Source of the DNA: Bradyrhizobium sp. | Lineage (GTDB): Bacteria > Pseudomonadota > Alphaproteobacteria > Rhizobiales > Xanthobacteraceae | NCBI RefSeq assembly: GCF_027307225.1 | Contig: NZ_DAHUXJ010000149.1 | Coordinates: forward strand, 1-64,000 | Length of the DNA stretch: 64,000 nucleotides | Direction: 5' to 3' | Part shown: one piece after another, positions 24,052 through 34,087 of the stretch | Layout: each line of letters starts with the position of its first letter | How positions within the stretch are numbered: the first letter of the stretch is position 1 | The notes under the pieces: model-generated | What the model was told of the DNA's origin: nothing | What the model saw: the letters and a program-made list of their open reading frames with translations, nothing else | Database searches by the model: none | Position numbers and translations under genes: made by a program

Positions 24052-24384
24052 TTAAATCGAGAAGCTGGTGCCGCAGCCGCAGGAGGCGGTCGCGTTGGGA
24101 TTGTTGACTCGGAACGACGCGCCGATCAGGTCATCGACGAAGTCGACCTCGGAGCCCGCCAGAAACGGCACCGAGGCCGGATCGACCAGCACGACCGCAC
24201 TGTCGCGGGCAATGACGAGGTCGTCCTCGGCCTGCGCCCGCTCGACGTCGAATTTGTACTGGAAGCCGGAGCAGCCGCCGCCCTCGACGCTGATCCGCAG
24301 CATGGCGCCGTCGCCCTCTTTCCGGAGGATCTCGCCAATGCGGAGGGCAGCCCGCTCGCTGATGGTGAAGGCTGTGGTCATCAT
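24052..24384 (-). CDS. erpA: Iron-sulfur cluster insertion protein (ErpA/HesB family)
   Basis: LRISVEGGGCSGFQYKFD...NPNATASCGCGTSFSI. Confidence 0.92.
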   Translation of the reverse strand: MMTTAFTISERAALRIGEILRKEGDGAMLRISVEGGGCSGFQYKFDVERAQAEDDLVIARDSAVVLVDPASVPFLAGSEVDFVDDLIGASFRVNNPNATASCGCGTSFSI

Positions 24385-24472
24385 GAAGCTCCGATATGCG
24401 CGTATTTATCTCGTAACTGGCCTATCATAGTTAGGTGCAGGGGCCGCGGGAATCAAACCCGCCGGCCCGTTA

Positions 24473-25699
24473 ATGACAGGATATCCCGTGTCGGTTGGAA
24501 TGGCTGCCCCTCGCTCGGTCTATGCCTGCGACCCCGATCGCAGCCGGGGCCGGCAGTTCGTGGAGCCGCCGAGTCGGACCCGCAGTCCGTTCCGGCGCGA
24601 TTGCGACCGCGTGATTCATTCTACCGCCTTCCGGCGTCTGAAGCATAAAACCCAGGTCTTCGTGTTCCATGAAGGCGATCATTACCGCACCCGCCTTACG
24701 CACAGTCTGGAAGTGGCCCAGATCGCCCGTGCGCTGGCTCGTCAACTGGGGCTCGATGAAGATCTGACAGAAGCGCTGGCGCTCGCGCATGACCTCGGCC
24801 ATCCGCCGTTCGGTCACGCTGGCGAGCGGGCGCTCGATGCCTGCCTGCACGCCCATGGCGGGTTTGATCACAACGCGCAGACCTTGCGGGTGGTCACTGC
24901 GCTCGAGCACCGCTATCCCGAATTCGACGGGCTCAATCTGACCTGGGAGTCGCTTGAGGGTATAGTCAAGCACAACGGTCCCTTGACGGCGCGCGATGGC
25001 GTGCCGGTCGGCCGCTATCGCGCGCCCGGTGTTCCCGTCGGGATTTCGCAATTTGTGGCGGCCTACGATCTCGAACTGTGGAGCTTTGCCTCGCTCGAGG
25101 CACAGGTCGCCGCGATCGCCGATGACATCGCCTATGACGCCCATGACATCGATGACGGTTTGCGCGCCGGCCTTTTTAAGATCGATGATCTCAAGGCTAT
25201 TCCGCTGATGGCGGTCATCATTGCGGAAATCGAAGCCCATTACCCTGGTCTCGACGAAAGCCGCCGCGGCGCTGAACTCGTGCGCGAGTTGATTTCGCGC
25301 TTGATCGGCGGCGTCGTTTTGGAAACCCGTCGCCGGCTCGAGCAGAGGCAGCCGGCATCAGTCGATGACGTCCGCCACCAGAACGAGGCGCTGATTGCGT
25401 TTCCCGACGATACGGCGCAAGCCGAAGCCGCGATCAAGGCGTTCCTGAAGATCAGGATGTACCGGCACCAGCGGGTGATGCGGGTGATGCAGGACGCCGA
25501 ACAACTCCTCTTCGACCTTTTTGCGCGCTATCAGAGCGATCCGGCCGCCCTGCCGGCCGAATGGCTGCCTGCGGAGAGTCAGCCGGAAACGGAGGCCGAA
25601 CGCGCACGGCGGATCGGCAATTTTATCGCGGGAATGACCGACCGATTCGCGCTGACCGAACATCGGCGGCTTTTTGACTCGACCCCGGATTTACGTTAG
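24473..25699 (+). CDS. Deoxyguanosinetriphosphate triphosphohydrolase-like protein (HD domain)
   Basis: [55 protein letters not shown]. Confidence 0.93.
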   Translation: MTGYPVSVGMAAPRSVYACDPDRSRGRQFVEPPSRTRSPFRRDCDRVIHSTAFRRLKHKTQVFVFHEGDHYRTRLTHSLEVAQIARALARQLGLDEDLTEALALAHDLGHPPFGHAGERALDACLHAHGGFDHNAQTLRVVTALEHRYPEFDGLNLTWESLEGIVKHNGPLTARDGVPVGRYRAPGVPVGISQFVAAYDLELWSFASLEAQVAAIADDIAYDAHDIDDGLRAGLFKIDDLKAIPLMAVIIAEIEAHYPGLDESRRGAELVRELISRLIGGVVLETRRRLEQRQPASVDDVRHQNEALIAFPDDTAQAEAAIKAFLKIRMYRHQRVMRVMQDAEQLLFDLFARYQSDPAALPAEWLPAESQPETEAERARRIGNFIAGMTDRFALTEHRRLFDSTPDLR

Positions 25700-25707
25700 G
25701 CGGCGGC

Positions 25708-27489
25708 ATGGCCGATACACCTCAGACACAACATCTTTTCGCCCAGGTGCTGGCGCGCGTGCAAGCCGTCTGCGCTGCGGAACTAGGGCTGGGCGCGGAC
25801 CTGTCGCGCGTGGTGGTCGAGCCGCCGAAAGACCCGACCCACGGCGACGTGGCGACCAATGCCGCCATGGTGCTTGCCAAGGAGGCGAAGGCCAAGCCGC
25901 GCGACCTCGCCGAAAGGATCGCAGGGCGACTGCGCGCCGAGGAAATTGTCGCGTCGGTCGATGTCGCCGGTCCCGGCTTCATCAATCTCACTTTGAAGCC
26001 AGCAGTCTGGACCGACACGCTGTGCGTTATCATGCGGGCGGGTCGCGCTTACGGGAAAAGCGCCGTCGGTGCAGCGGAGAAGGTCAACGTCGAATACGTT
26101 TCGGCCAACCCGACCGGGCCGATGCACGTCGGGCATTGCCGCGGCGCCGTGTTTGGCGACGCGCTCGCCAGCCTGCTCGAACTCGCCGGCTCTGACGTCA
26201 CGCGCGAATATTACATCAACGATGCCGGCGCCCAGGTCGACGTGCTCGCGCGTTCGGCCTTCTTGCGCTACCGCGAGGCGCTTGGCGAAGACATCGGCGG
26301 GATTCCCGAAGGGCTTTATCCCGGCGACTATCTGAAGCCGGTCGGGCAGGCGTTGGCCGCCGAACACGGCAAGTCGCTTCTCGCCAAACCCGAGAGCGAA
26401 TGGCTGCCGCTCGTGCGCGCCAAAGCGATCGACATGATGATTGAGGCGATCAAAGACGATCTGGCCGCACTCAACATCAGGCATGACGTGTTTTTCTCGG
26501 AGCGCTCGCTGAATGCAGGCGGCCACAGCCGCGTCGCCGCGACGATCGATTTTCTGCGCGCCAAAGGCGACGTCTACGAAGGCCGGCTGCCGCCGCCGAA
26601 GGGCGCGCCTGTCGACGACTACGAAGACCGCCAGCAGACACTGTTTCGCGCGACCGCCTTTGGCGACGACGTCGATCGGCCGCTGCTCAAGTCCGACGGC
26701 AGCTACACGTATTTCGCTTCCGACATCGCCTATCACAAGGACAAGTTCGACCGCGGATTCCACAATCTGGTCGACGTCTGGGGCGCCGATCACGGCGGCT
26801 ACATCAAGCGCGTCGAGGCGGCGATCAAGGCGGTGACCGGCGGCAAGGCCGCGCTCGATGTGAAGATCGTTCAGCTTGTCCGGCTGCTGCGCAACGGCGA
26901 GCCGGTGAAGATGTCCAAGCGATCAGGCGATTTCGTCACCTTGCGCGAGGTTGTCGATGAGGTCGGCAAGGATGCCGTCCGCTTCATGATGCTGTACCGC
27001 AAGAACGATGCGGTGCTTGATTTCGACCTGGCGAAAGTCATCGAGCAGTCGCGCGATAATCCGGTGTTTTACGTGCAGTACGGCCATGCCCGCGGGCATT
27101 CGATCTTCCGCACGGCGCGGGAGGAGGTCTTGCCTGACCTTCCGGCGGAGGAGAGCGCGCGGCTGGCCTACCTTGCTGCCGCTCCGGTCGAGCGGCTCGT
27201 GGATCCGGCGGAACTGAGCCTGCTCAGGAAGCTCGCCGTCTACCCCCGCGCGGTGGAAGCGGCGGCATCGGCGCATGAACCGCACCGAATCGCTTTTTAT
27301 CTGTATGATCTCGCCAGTGAATTCCACGCCTTATGGACCAAGGGGCGCGATTTGCCCTATTTACGCTTTATTAACAATAATGATGCCGAGATGACGACGG
27401 CCCGGCTGGCGATGGTGCAGGGCGTTGTCACGGTGTTGGCGTCGGGCCTCGCGGTCCTTGGGGTCGGCGCGCCAAACGAGATGCGCTGA
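25708..27489 (+). CDS. argS: Arginyl-tRNA synthetase
   Basis: [46 protein letters not shown]. Confidence 0.97.
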   Translation: MADTPQTQHLFAQVLARVQAVCAAELGLGADLSRVVVEPPKDPTHGDVATNAAMVLAKEAKAKPRDLAERIAGRLRAEEIVASVDVAGPGFINLTLKPAVWTDTLCVIMRAGRAYGKSAVGAAEKVNVEYVSANPTGPMHVGHCRGAVFGDALASLLELAGSDVTREYYINDAGAQVDVLARSAFLRYREALGEDIGGIPEGLYPGDYLKPVGQALAAEHGKSLLAKPESEWLPLVRAKAIDMMIEAIKDDLAALNIRHDVFFSERSLNAGGHSRVAATIDFLRAKGDVYEGRLPPPKGAPVDDYEDRQQTLFRATAFGDDVDRPLLKSDGSYTYFASDIAYHKDKFDRGFHNLVDVWGADHGGYIKRVEAAIKAVTGGKAALDVKIVQLVRLLRNGEPVKMSKRSGDFVTLREVVDEVGKDAVRFMMLYRKNDAVLDFDLAKVIEQSRDNPVFYVQYGHARGHSIFRTAREEVLPDLPAEESARLAYLAAAPVERLVDPAELSLLRKLAVYPRAVEAAASAHEPHRIAFYLYDLASEFHALWTKGRDLPYLRFINNNDAEMTTARLAMVQGVVTVLASGLAVLGVGAPNEMR

Positions 27490-27594
27490 TTGACGTGCCA
27501 CCACCCGGGGGAAATTTTTGGGTGGATTCCGGCAGAAGCCGGTTCGTTTCTGAAGGCGGGTTGGCGACTTTCCCCGAGGGGACGCATCACGACG

Positions 27595-29169
27595 ATGGCT
27601 GATCGATATCAGAACAGAGCTTATCCGGCCGGTGACGGCTATGATCGCGGCGCGGGCTCGCGTGGACCCGGCAATGCGGAAAGCGATCCGCTGGCCGAGC
27701 TTGCGCGCTTGATCGGCCAGACCGATCCATTCGGCACCAGGCCCATGAGCCGGGCCAACTTGCCGACGCAGCCGCCGGCGCGACCGTCCGAGCCGGGGCC
27801 CGCCGAGGGCGATTATCAAGACGGCGATCCGGACGGTTATCAGGACAGCTACTACGAGGCCTCGGAGCCGGAGGAGGTACCGCCTCCTGCGCCGCCATCC
27901 TGGATGCAGCGAGCCGCTACGAGACAAGAGGCACCGCCGGCTCCGCGAGAGGATGACTATCCAAACGCGGTACATCCGCTGCACCGTTACGCGGCCGCAC
28001 ATCCTCCTGCCGAGCCGGACTATGACCACGCGCAATACGATCATGGGCAATACGATCATGGGCAGTATGATCACGGAAAGTCCTTTGCCGAGCCCAGTCA
28101 TGAGGCGGATCCGTCGCGCTACGATGAAGCGCTCTACGGCAGCTTCGATTCCGGCACGCAGCACGCCCAGCACGATCAGGGCTATGGCGACGATGGTTAC
28201 GGCTACGAAGACGACCAGCAATTCGAGGACCAGCCAGAACCAAAACGGCGCGGCGACATGATCAAGGTCGCAGCTGTGCTGGCCTTGGCTGTGTTCGGCG
28301 TTGGTGGCGCCTTTGCTTATCGCACCTACACCGGCAGGGTCCGCAGTGGCGAGCCGCCGATCATCCGGGCTGACACCGGTCCGACCAAGATCATTCCTGC
28401 GCAGGCCGATGCGACGGCAAAGGTACCGGATCGAATGGCCATCAGCGATGGCACCGAGAAGATCGTCTCGCGCGAGGAAACGCCGATGGATCCCGGCAGC
28501 GCGAGACAGCCAGGACCCCGCGTCGTATTTCCGCCGCTCACTCAGAACGGAAACGCGCCACTGCCGGCGACAATTACACCGGGTGGGCCGGCCCCGGCCG
28601 CCGGTTCTCCGAACGGGACCTTCACGAACAACGAACCACACCAGGTTCGGACCGTCACGGTTCGTCAAGATGCGGCGAACTCCGGAACGCCGCCGGCTGC
28701 CGCGCCTCCTGCGGCAGCCCCGGCCAGGCCTTCATCGCGCACAGCAGCGGCGAGCCCCATCAGACCGTCCGCCGGCAACCCCAATGCCGCTAACGCGAAC
28801 GGCCCGTTGTCGCTGGCGCCACAGGGTGAGGCTTCAGCGGCGCCGGAGCCGCCGGTTCGGATGGCTGCGACCAATCCCACCCAGATGGTGCCCAGCGCTC
28901 CCAGTCCGGCCGCCGCTGGTGGCGGCTACCTCGTGCAGGTCTCGTCGCAATCCAGCGAAGCCGAAGCTCAGGCATCCTACAAAATGCTCCAGAGCAAATA
29001 TCCGTCGGTGCTCCGATCGCATGCGCCAGTGATCAGGCGCGCCGAGCTTAGCGGCGACAAGGTCGTGTATCGGGCCATGGTCGGCCCGTTCGGGTCGTCT
29101 GCGGAGGCATCGCAGTTCTGCGGTAGCTTGAAATCCGCCGGCGGCCAGTGCCTCATCCACCGGAACTAG
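27595..29169 (+). CDS. SPOR-domain protein with disordered N-terminal half and one TM segment
   Basis: C-terminal GGGYLVQVSSQSSEAEAQASYKMLQSKYP...YRAMVGPFGSSAEASQFCGSLKSAGGQCLIHRN. Confidence 0.88.
   Translation: MADRYQNRAYPAGDGYDRGAGSRGPGNAESDPLAELARLIGQTDPFGTRPMSRANLPTQPPARPSEPGPAEGDYQDGDPDGYQDSYYEASEPEEVPPPAPPSWMQRAATRQEAPPAPREDDYPNAVHPLHRYAAAHPPAEPDYDHAQYDHGQYDHGQYDHGKSFAEPSHEADPSRYDEALYGSFDSGTQHAQHDQGYGDDGYGYEDDQQFEDQPEPKRRGDMIKVAAVLALAVFGVGGAFAYRTYTGRVRSGEPPIIRADTGPTKIIPAQADATAKVPDRMAISDGTEKIVSREETPMDPGSARQPGPRVVFPPLTQNGNAPLPATITPGGPAPAAGSPNGTFTNNEPHQVRTVTVRQDAANSGTPPAAAPPAAAPARPSSRTAAASPIRPSAGNPNAANANGPLSLAPQGEASAAPEPPVRMAATNPTQMVPSAPSPAAAGGGYLVQVSSQSSEAEAQASYKMLQSKYPSVLRSHAPVIRRAELSGDKVVYRAMVGPFGSSAEASQFCGSLKSAGGQCLIHRN
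28021..28080 (+). repeat. 15-nt coding tandem repeat x4 in SPOR gene
   Basis: TATGACCACGCGCAA TACGATCATGGGCAA TACGATCATGGGCAG TATGATCACGGAAAG = YDHAQ YDHGQ YDHGQ YDHGK. Confidence 0.95.
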
Positions 29170-29183
29170 TGGTCCACCGGAAC

Positions 29184-29346
29184 TAGAGCTCCGATTCCGA
29201 AGTTCACAAGCTATTGCGGCCTTTCCGATGCGAACTTCGGAATCAAAGGAGCTCAAGCAACTTATTGATTTGAGTAGCGGCTTTGAATTTGAAGTTCCTA
29301 TAACGAACTCACGGCGAAACTGATAGGAACTTCAAATTCGCCGCAC
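29184..29346 (-). repeat. Composite B+A hairpin repeat (locus 2), inverted relative to locus 3
   Basis: B arms 29186-29205 / 29232-29254 (TTT bulge); A arms gaatttgaagttcctat 29285-29301 / ataggaacttcaaattc 29323-29339 (17 nt perfect). Confidence 0.92.
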
Positions 29347-29422
29347 GTGGTCCACACGAACTAGCGGCGACCGCCCCCGACCGGGTGTTGACCCTCGGAG
29401 GGCCGAGGGCTAATCGGCCTCG

Positions 29423-30442
29423 ATGAAACGACGCGCCTTCATCACCGGCATCGCCGGACCAGAATTGAGCGCCGACGAGCGCACGTTCATCCAGGCGACG
29501 CGGCCCTGGGGTTTCATTCTGTTCAAACGGAACATCGAAACCCCTGAGCAAGTTGGCGGGTTGGTTGCCGAACTGAAGAAATGCGCTGGCCGCAGCGATG
29601 CCCCAGTTCTCATCGATCAGGAAGGGGGCCGGGTGCAGCGCCTCGGACCGCCGCATTGGCCCGTCTATCCGCCGGGAGCGTTATTCAGCGCGCTTTACGA
29701 TGTCGACCCTGCGATCGGGCTCAGAGCGGCGCGGCTGAGCGCACGCCTCATTGCCGCCGACCTGTCCGAACTCGGCATCAGTGTCGACTGTTTGCCGTTG
29801 GCGGACGTGCCTGTTGCAGGCGCCAACGCCGTCATCGGCAATCGCGCGTACGGAACCGAGCCGCCCAAGGTGGCTGCGATCGCACGCGCGGTCACGGAAG
29901 GGCTCGCTGAAGGTGGAATTTTACCGGTTTTGAAGCACATTCCCGGTCATGGCCGGGCCACGGCTGATAGCCATTTGCGGCTTCCCACGGTGGATACGCC
30001 CAGACAAGAGCTCGAAAAGACCGATTTTGCGGCCTTCCAGCCTCTGTCGGACCTGCCGATGGCGATGACCGCACATGTTGTGTTTAGCGCGCTCGACCCG
30101 GTCCACCCGACGACAACTTCTGCGACAATCATCAGCCAAGTGATTCGCGGCGCGATCGGGTTCCAGGGTTTGTTGATGAGTGATGACGTTTCGATGGATG
30201 CGCTCTCCGGATCGATCGGGGAGCGAACGAAAGCCATTTTTGCTGCCGGCTGCGACGTCGTGCTCCACTGCAACGGTGACCTCGAGGAAATGCGCGAGGT
30301 CGCCGCCTGGACGCCGGAATTGTCAGGGAAAGCACTCCAGCGCGCCGAGCAGGCTCTGGCGTCGCGTGGCAACGCGCAGCCGCTCGACCGGGGCGCAGCC
30401 CGGGCCGAGCTTGAAGCGATTATGAACAGCGCGGGGACTTGA
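29423..30442 (+). CDS. nagZ: Beta-N-acetylhexosaminidase
   Basis: LIDQEGGRVQRLGPPHWPVYP, KHIPGHGRATADSHLRLP, LMSDDVSMDAL. Confidence 0.95.
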   Translation: MKRRAFITGIAGPELSADERTFIQATRPWGFILFKRNIETPEQVGGLVAELKKCAGRSDAPVLIDQEGGRVQRLGPPHWPVYPPGALFSALYDVDPAIGLRAARLSARLIAADLSELGISVDCLPLADVPVAGANAVIGNRAYGTEPPKVAAIARAVTEGLAEGGILPVLKHIPGHGRATADSHLRLPTVDTPRQELEKTDFAAFQPLSDLPMAMTAHVVFSALDPVHPTTTSATIISQVIRGAIGFQGLLMSDDVSMDALSGSIGERTKAIFAAGCDVVLHCNGDLEEMREVAAWTPELSGKALQRAEQALASRGNAQPLDRGAARAELEAIMNSAGT

Positions 30443-30449
30443 GGAGCAC

Positions 30450-31274
30450 ATGACCGCGGAAATTCTCTCGTTCGAAACCGGTCGTCCGGCCGAACTCGCC
30501 GATGGCGAGCCGGCGCTGGTCGTCGACGTTGAAGGCTATGAGGGGCCGCTTGATCTGCTGCTTGCGCTGGCGCGGCAGCAGAAGGTCGATCTCGCCAAGA
30601 TTTCAATTCTGGCCCTGGCCGACCAGTACCTGCAATTCATCGAGGCGGCGCGAAAGATCCGGCTAGAGCTTGCTGCCGATTATCTCGTCATGGCGGCCTG
30701 GCTCGCCTTTCTCAAATCACGGCTTCTGTTGCCGGAGCCGCCGACGGCCGAGGGTCCGAGCGCGGAGCAAATGGCAACCGCGCTTGCCAACCGCCTGCGC
30801 TGCCTGGAAGCCATTCGCGAAGCGTCGAACCGGCTGATGAATCGCCCGCAGCTGCAGCGCGATATCTTCCCGCGCGGCTTTCCCGAAACGATCGCGGAAA
30901 TCCGTCACCCCAGATACACGGCGACCTTGTACGACCTGCTTGCGGCCTATGCCGTGCAACGTCAGCAGACCGTGCTGGCGTCGGTGCATCTTGCCAAGCG
31001 CACGGTGTGGTCGCTCGCCGAGGCGAGAGCGTCCCTGGAGCGGATGGTGGGACTCGCCGAGGATTGGAGCCGCCTCGACGAATATCTTCTCCATTACGTG
31101 GTCGACCCCTCGCAAAAGGCGACCGTGTTTGCATCGAGCTTTGCCGCGGCGCTGGAGCTTGTCAGGGAAGGCGAAGTCGAACTGCATCAGCAGGAGCCGT
31201 TTGCTCCGCTGTTTTTCAGAAAGCGTCCGCCGCTACCGGCGCCCGACACCATGCCCACAGGCGACGCGGGCTGA
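30450..31274 (+). CDS. scpA: Segregation and condensation protein A
   Basis: VDVEGYEGPLDLLLALARQQKVDLAKISILALADQYLQFI. Confidence 0.95.
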   Translation: MTAEILSFETGRPAELADGEPALVVDVEGYEGPLDLLLALARQQKVDLAKISILALADQYLQFIEAARKIRLELAADYLVMAAWLAFLKSRLLLPEPPTAEGPSAEQMATALANRLRCLEAIREASNRLMNRPQLQRDIFPRGFPETIAEIRHPRYTATLYDLLAAYAVQRQQTVLASVHLAKRTVWSLAEARASLERMVGLAEDWSRLDEYLLHYVVDPSQKATVFASSFAAALELVREGEVELHQQEPFAPLFFRKRPPLPAPDTMPTGDAG

Positions 31275-31344
31275 GTGAGTGAGTGAGTGAGTGAGTGAGT
31301 GAGTGAGTGAGTGAGTGAGTGAGTGAGTGAGTGAGTGAGTGAGT
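31272..31344 (+). repeat. Tetranucleotide microsatellite (TGAG)18 + 1 nt between scpA and scpB
   Basis: 73 nt uninterrupted tgagtgag... starting at the scpA stop codon and ending 23 nt before the scpB ATG. Confidence 0.98.
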
Positions 31345-31367
31345 AAGTGGAAGAAGGAGATTGTGCC

Positions 31368-32087
31368 ATGGCAAGCCTGGCGGAAAAGCGCATGGTCGAC
31401 GCCGAGCAGGCCGACAACAATCCGCGGACGCGGCCTGAAGAACTGCGCCTGCTGGAGGCACTGCTGTTTGCCTCCACCGAGCCGCTCGACCAGGCTACGC
31501 TGGCGAAGCGGATGCCCGACGGTGTCGATATCAAGGCCGCGCTGACGCAGTTGCAGGAGGACTATGCTCCGCGCGGCGTCAATCTCGTTCGCATTGCCAA
31601 CAAATGGACGTTCCGTACCGCCGGCGATCTGTCGTGGCTGATGACGCGCGAGAGCACCGAAACGCGGCGGCTGTCGCGCGCGGCGACCGAGATGCTGGCC
31701 ATCATCGCCTATCATCAGCCGGTCACGCGCGCCGAGATCGAAGAGATCCGCGGTGTAGTGACGTCGAAGGGAACGCTGGATGTGCTGCTCGAGACCGGGT
31801 GGATCAGGCCGCGCGGCCGCCGCAAGACTCCTGGTCGTCCGTTGACCTTCGGAACCACAGAAGCCTTTTTGTCGCAGTTCAGCCTTGAGGCGCTTAGTGA
31901 CCTGCCGGGCCTTGAGGAACTGAAGGGAACGGGCCTGCTGGATACGCGCTTGCCGACAGGGTTCACCGTTCCGACGCCCTCCGACGATCCCACCTTGCGC
32001 GAGGATGAAGATCCGCTGGAAGCAGGCGACCTGGAACTGGTTTTGGCTCCGCGGGTCGAACCGGAAACAGGCTCTGAAGGCGAATAA
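31368..32087 (+). CDS. scpB: Segregation and condensation protein B
   Basis: EELRLLEALLFASTEPLDQATLAKRMPDG..., LAIIAYHQPVTRAEIEEIRGV; ATG at 31368 preceded by aagaaggaga. Confidence 0.95.
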   Translation: MASLAEKRMVDAEQADNNPRTRPEELRLLEALLFASTEPLDQATLAKRMPDGVDIKAALTQLQEDYAPRGVNLVRIANKWTFRTAGDLSWLMTRESTETRRLSRAATEMLAIIAYHQPVTRAEIEEIRGVVTSKGTLDVLLETGWIRPRGRRKTPGRPLTFGTTEAFLSQFSLEALSDLPGLEELKGTGLLDTRLPTGFTVPTPSDDPTLREDEDPLEAGDLELVLAPRVEPETGSEGE

Positions 32088-32270
32088 ACGCAGATTTCCC
32101 AGCGATCGGATCGCTGAGGTGCTTGGCCGCAGCGCACGTTAACGGTTCGCCGCGTAACGGGTATTTTACGCGGCCTAAGTCCTTGTTTTTGGCACCCCTT
32201 AAGCCTACGTTCGCTGGATGGCAGGCGGGCGCCGCAGGCGTCCCAATTCGCGTGTTTGGAGGGTTGCAGG

Positions 32271-32504
32271 ATGGGTTCTTTGAGCATTTGGCACTGGATC
32301 GTGGTGATCGCAGTCGTCCTGCTGCTGTTTGGTCGCGGCAAGATTTCCGACCTGATGGGTGACGTCGCCCAGGGCATCAAGGCCTTCAAGAAGGGCATGC
32401 AGGACGACGACAGCACGGCCCAGAAGACCGAGCCTGTGAAGTCGATCGACCACGACGGCTCGCCGCAGGCGGCACGGACGGACGTCGGCAGCAAGGCGGT
32501 TTGA
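32271..32504 (+). CDS. tatA: Sec-independent translocase TatA
   Basis: [43 protein letters not shown]. Confidence 0.96.
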   Translation: MGSLSIWHWIVVIAVVLLLFGRGKISDLMGDVAQGIKAFKKGMQDDDSTAQKTEPVKSIDHDGSPQAARTDVGSKAV

Positions 32505-32631
32505 TCCGTCGGGCGCCTCAGCAAGCCGCCTATGATCGTGATCATGCAGGCGGGAAGGCCTGCGGAATATAGACGCGGATGGCCCGGTCTCGGTAACGGA
32601 AAACCTTGGCCTCGCGTGAGCGGAAGCTTTC

Positions 32632-33132
32632 ATGTTCAACATCGGGTGGAGTGAGTACCTCGTCATCGCGGTGATCGCGTTGGTTGCGATCGGCCCGAAG
32701 GAATTGCCCGGCGTTCTGCGCATGGTCGGCCAGTGGGTCAACAAGGCTCGCAAGATGGCCGCCGAATTCCAGGGACAATTCCAGGAAGCGATGCGTGAGG
32801 CCGAAATGGCCGACCTCAAGAAAAGTTTTGATGAGGTCAAGGAAGCCGCCACCGGATTCGCGAGCGGCGACATCATGACATCGCTCCACAAGGACGTCAC
32901 CGCTGCTTTTGGCTCCGATGAAAAGCCCACTGCGGCGGTCGAAGCAAGCTCACCTTCAGAAGCAACGGGCCCTGTAGAAGAAGCGGCGAGCGCCTCCGCC
33001 GAGGTTGCGGCGTCGGAGCCCTTGGCAATCGCCCCAGTCAGCGAGCCGGCTTCGGTGACGCCGGATACTCACGCGGCTGCAGCCGAGGCTACCGAGACTG
33101 CTGAACCTCCACGGGATGCCAAGGCGTCATGA
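32632..33132 (+). CDS. tatB: Sec-independent translocase TatB
   Basis: [50 protein letters not shown]. Confidence 0.96.
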   Translation: MFNIGWSEYLVIAVIALVAIGPKELPGVLRMVGQWVNKARKMAAEFQGQFQEAMREAEMADLKKSFDEVKEAATGFASGDIMTSLHKDVTAAFGSDEKPTAAVEASSPSEATGPVEEAASASAEVAASEPLAIAPVSEPASVTPDTHAAAAEATETAEPPRDAKAS

Positions 33133-33947
33133 GCGACGACGACATCGAGGCCAGCAAAGCGCCGCTGATGGACCACTTGATTGAGTTGCGCTCGCGCCTG
33201 ATCAAGGCGCTGCTTGGCTTTGGTCTCGCGTTCATCGTCTGCTTTTTCTTTGCCAAGTATATCTACAACTGGCTGATCTGGCCTTACGTCTGGATCGCCG
33301 GACCGGAAAATTCGAAGTTCATCTACACGGCGCTTCTGGAATATTTCATCACCCAGTTGAAGGTTGCGCTGTTTGGCGCGGGTTTCATTTCGTTTCCCAT
33401 TGTGGCGGGGCAAATTTATGCCTTTGTGGCGCCCGGCCTCTACAAGCACGAGCGGAATGCTTTCAGGCCGTATCTGATCGCGACCCCGGTCTTCTTCTTG
33501 CTTGGTGCGATGCTCGTCTATTTCGTCGTGCTGCCGATGCTGGTGCGCTTCTCGCTCAGCATGCAGCAATCGGGCGGCACGGACAGCGCGCGGATCGAGC
33601 TTCTGCCCAGGGTCGGCGAATTCCTGTCGCTGACGATGTCGCTGATCTTTGCCTTCGGCGTTGCTTTCCAGCTTCCGGTCATCCTGACGCTGCTGGGACG
33701 GATCGGGCTGATCACGTCCCAACAACTGCGCGACAAGCGGCGCTATTTCATTGTGCTCGCTTTCATTATCGCGGCCGTGCTGACCCCACCAGACGTCTTG
33801 AGCATGTCTTCGCTCGCCCTTCCCTTGGTAGCGCTCTACGAGGGCTCGATCTGGGCCGTGCGTATCGTGGAAAAGAACGCCGCCGCCCGCCAGACCTCGA
33901 CCGTGCCAACGCCGCCGGCGCCGACCACGCCGACACCGGCAGAGTAG
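33129..33947 (+). CDS. tatC: Sec-independent translocase TatC
   Basis: [22 protein letters not shown]...; six TM; overlaps tatB by 4 nt. Confidence 0.97.
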   Translation: MSDDDIEASKAPLMDHLIELRSRLIKALLGFGLAFIVCFFFAKYIYNWLIWPYVWIAGPENSKFIYTALLEYFITQLKVALFGAGFISFPIVAGQIYAFVAPGLYKHERNAFRPYLIATPVFFLLGAMLVYFVVLPMLVRFSLSMQQSGGTDSARIELLPRVGEFLSLTMSLIFAFGVAFQLPVILTLLGRIGLITSQQLRDKRRYFIVLAFIIAAVLTPPDVLSMSSLALPLVALYEGSIWAVRIVEKNAAARQTSTVPTPPAPTTPTPAE

Positions 33948-34087
33948 GGACTCATTCCCTGGAAAGATGGATCACCCGCTTTCGCGGACGATGACGGCCG
34001 TGCTAGTTGAGGGCGCACCGTTGTGTAGACAGTTAACGCTTTTGCTAACTGTCAACATCGACGATTGAGGCCTGAGAGAGTCCCGCC

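Noticed and set aside
31187-31715. Minus-strand ORFs containing (THSL)n repeats
   Set aside because: The CTCA repeat is open in all minus-strand frames, so these are by-products of the microsatellite and not genes.
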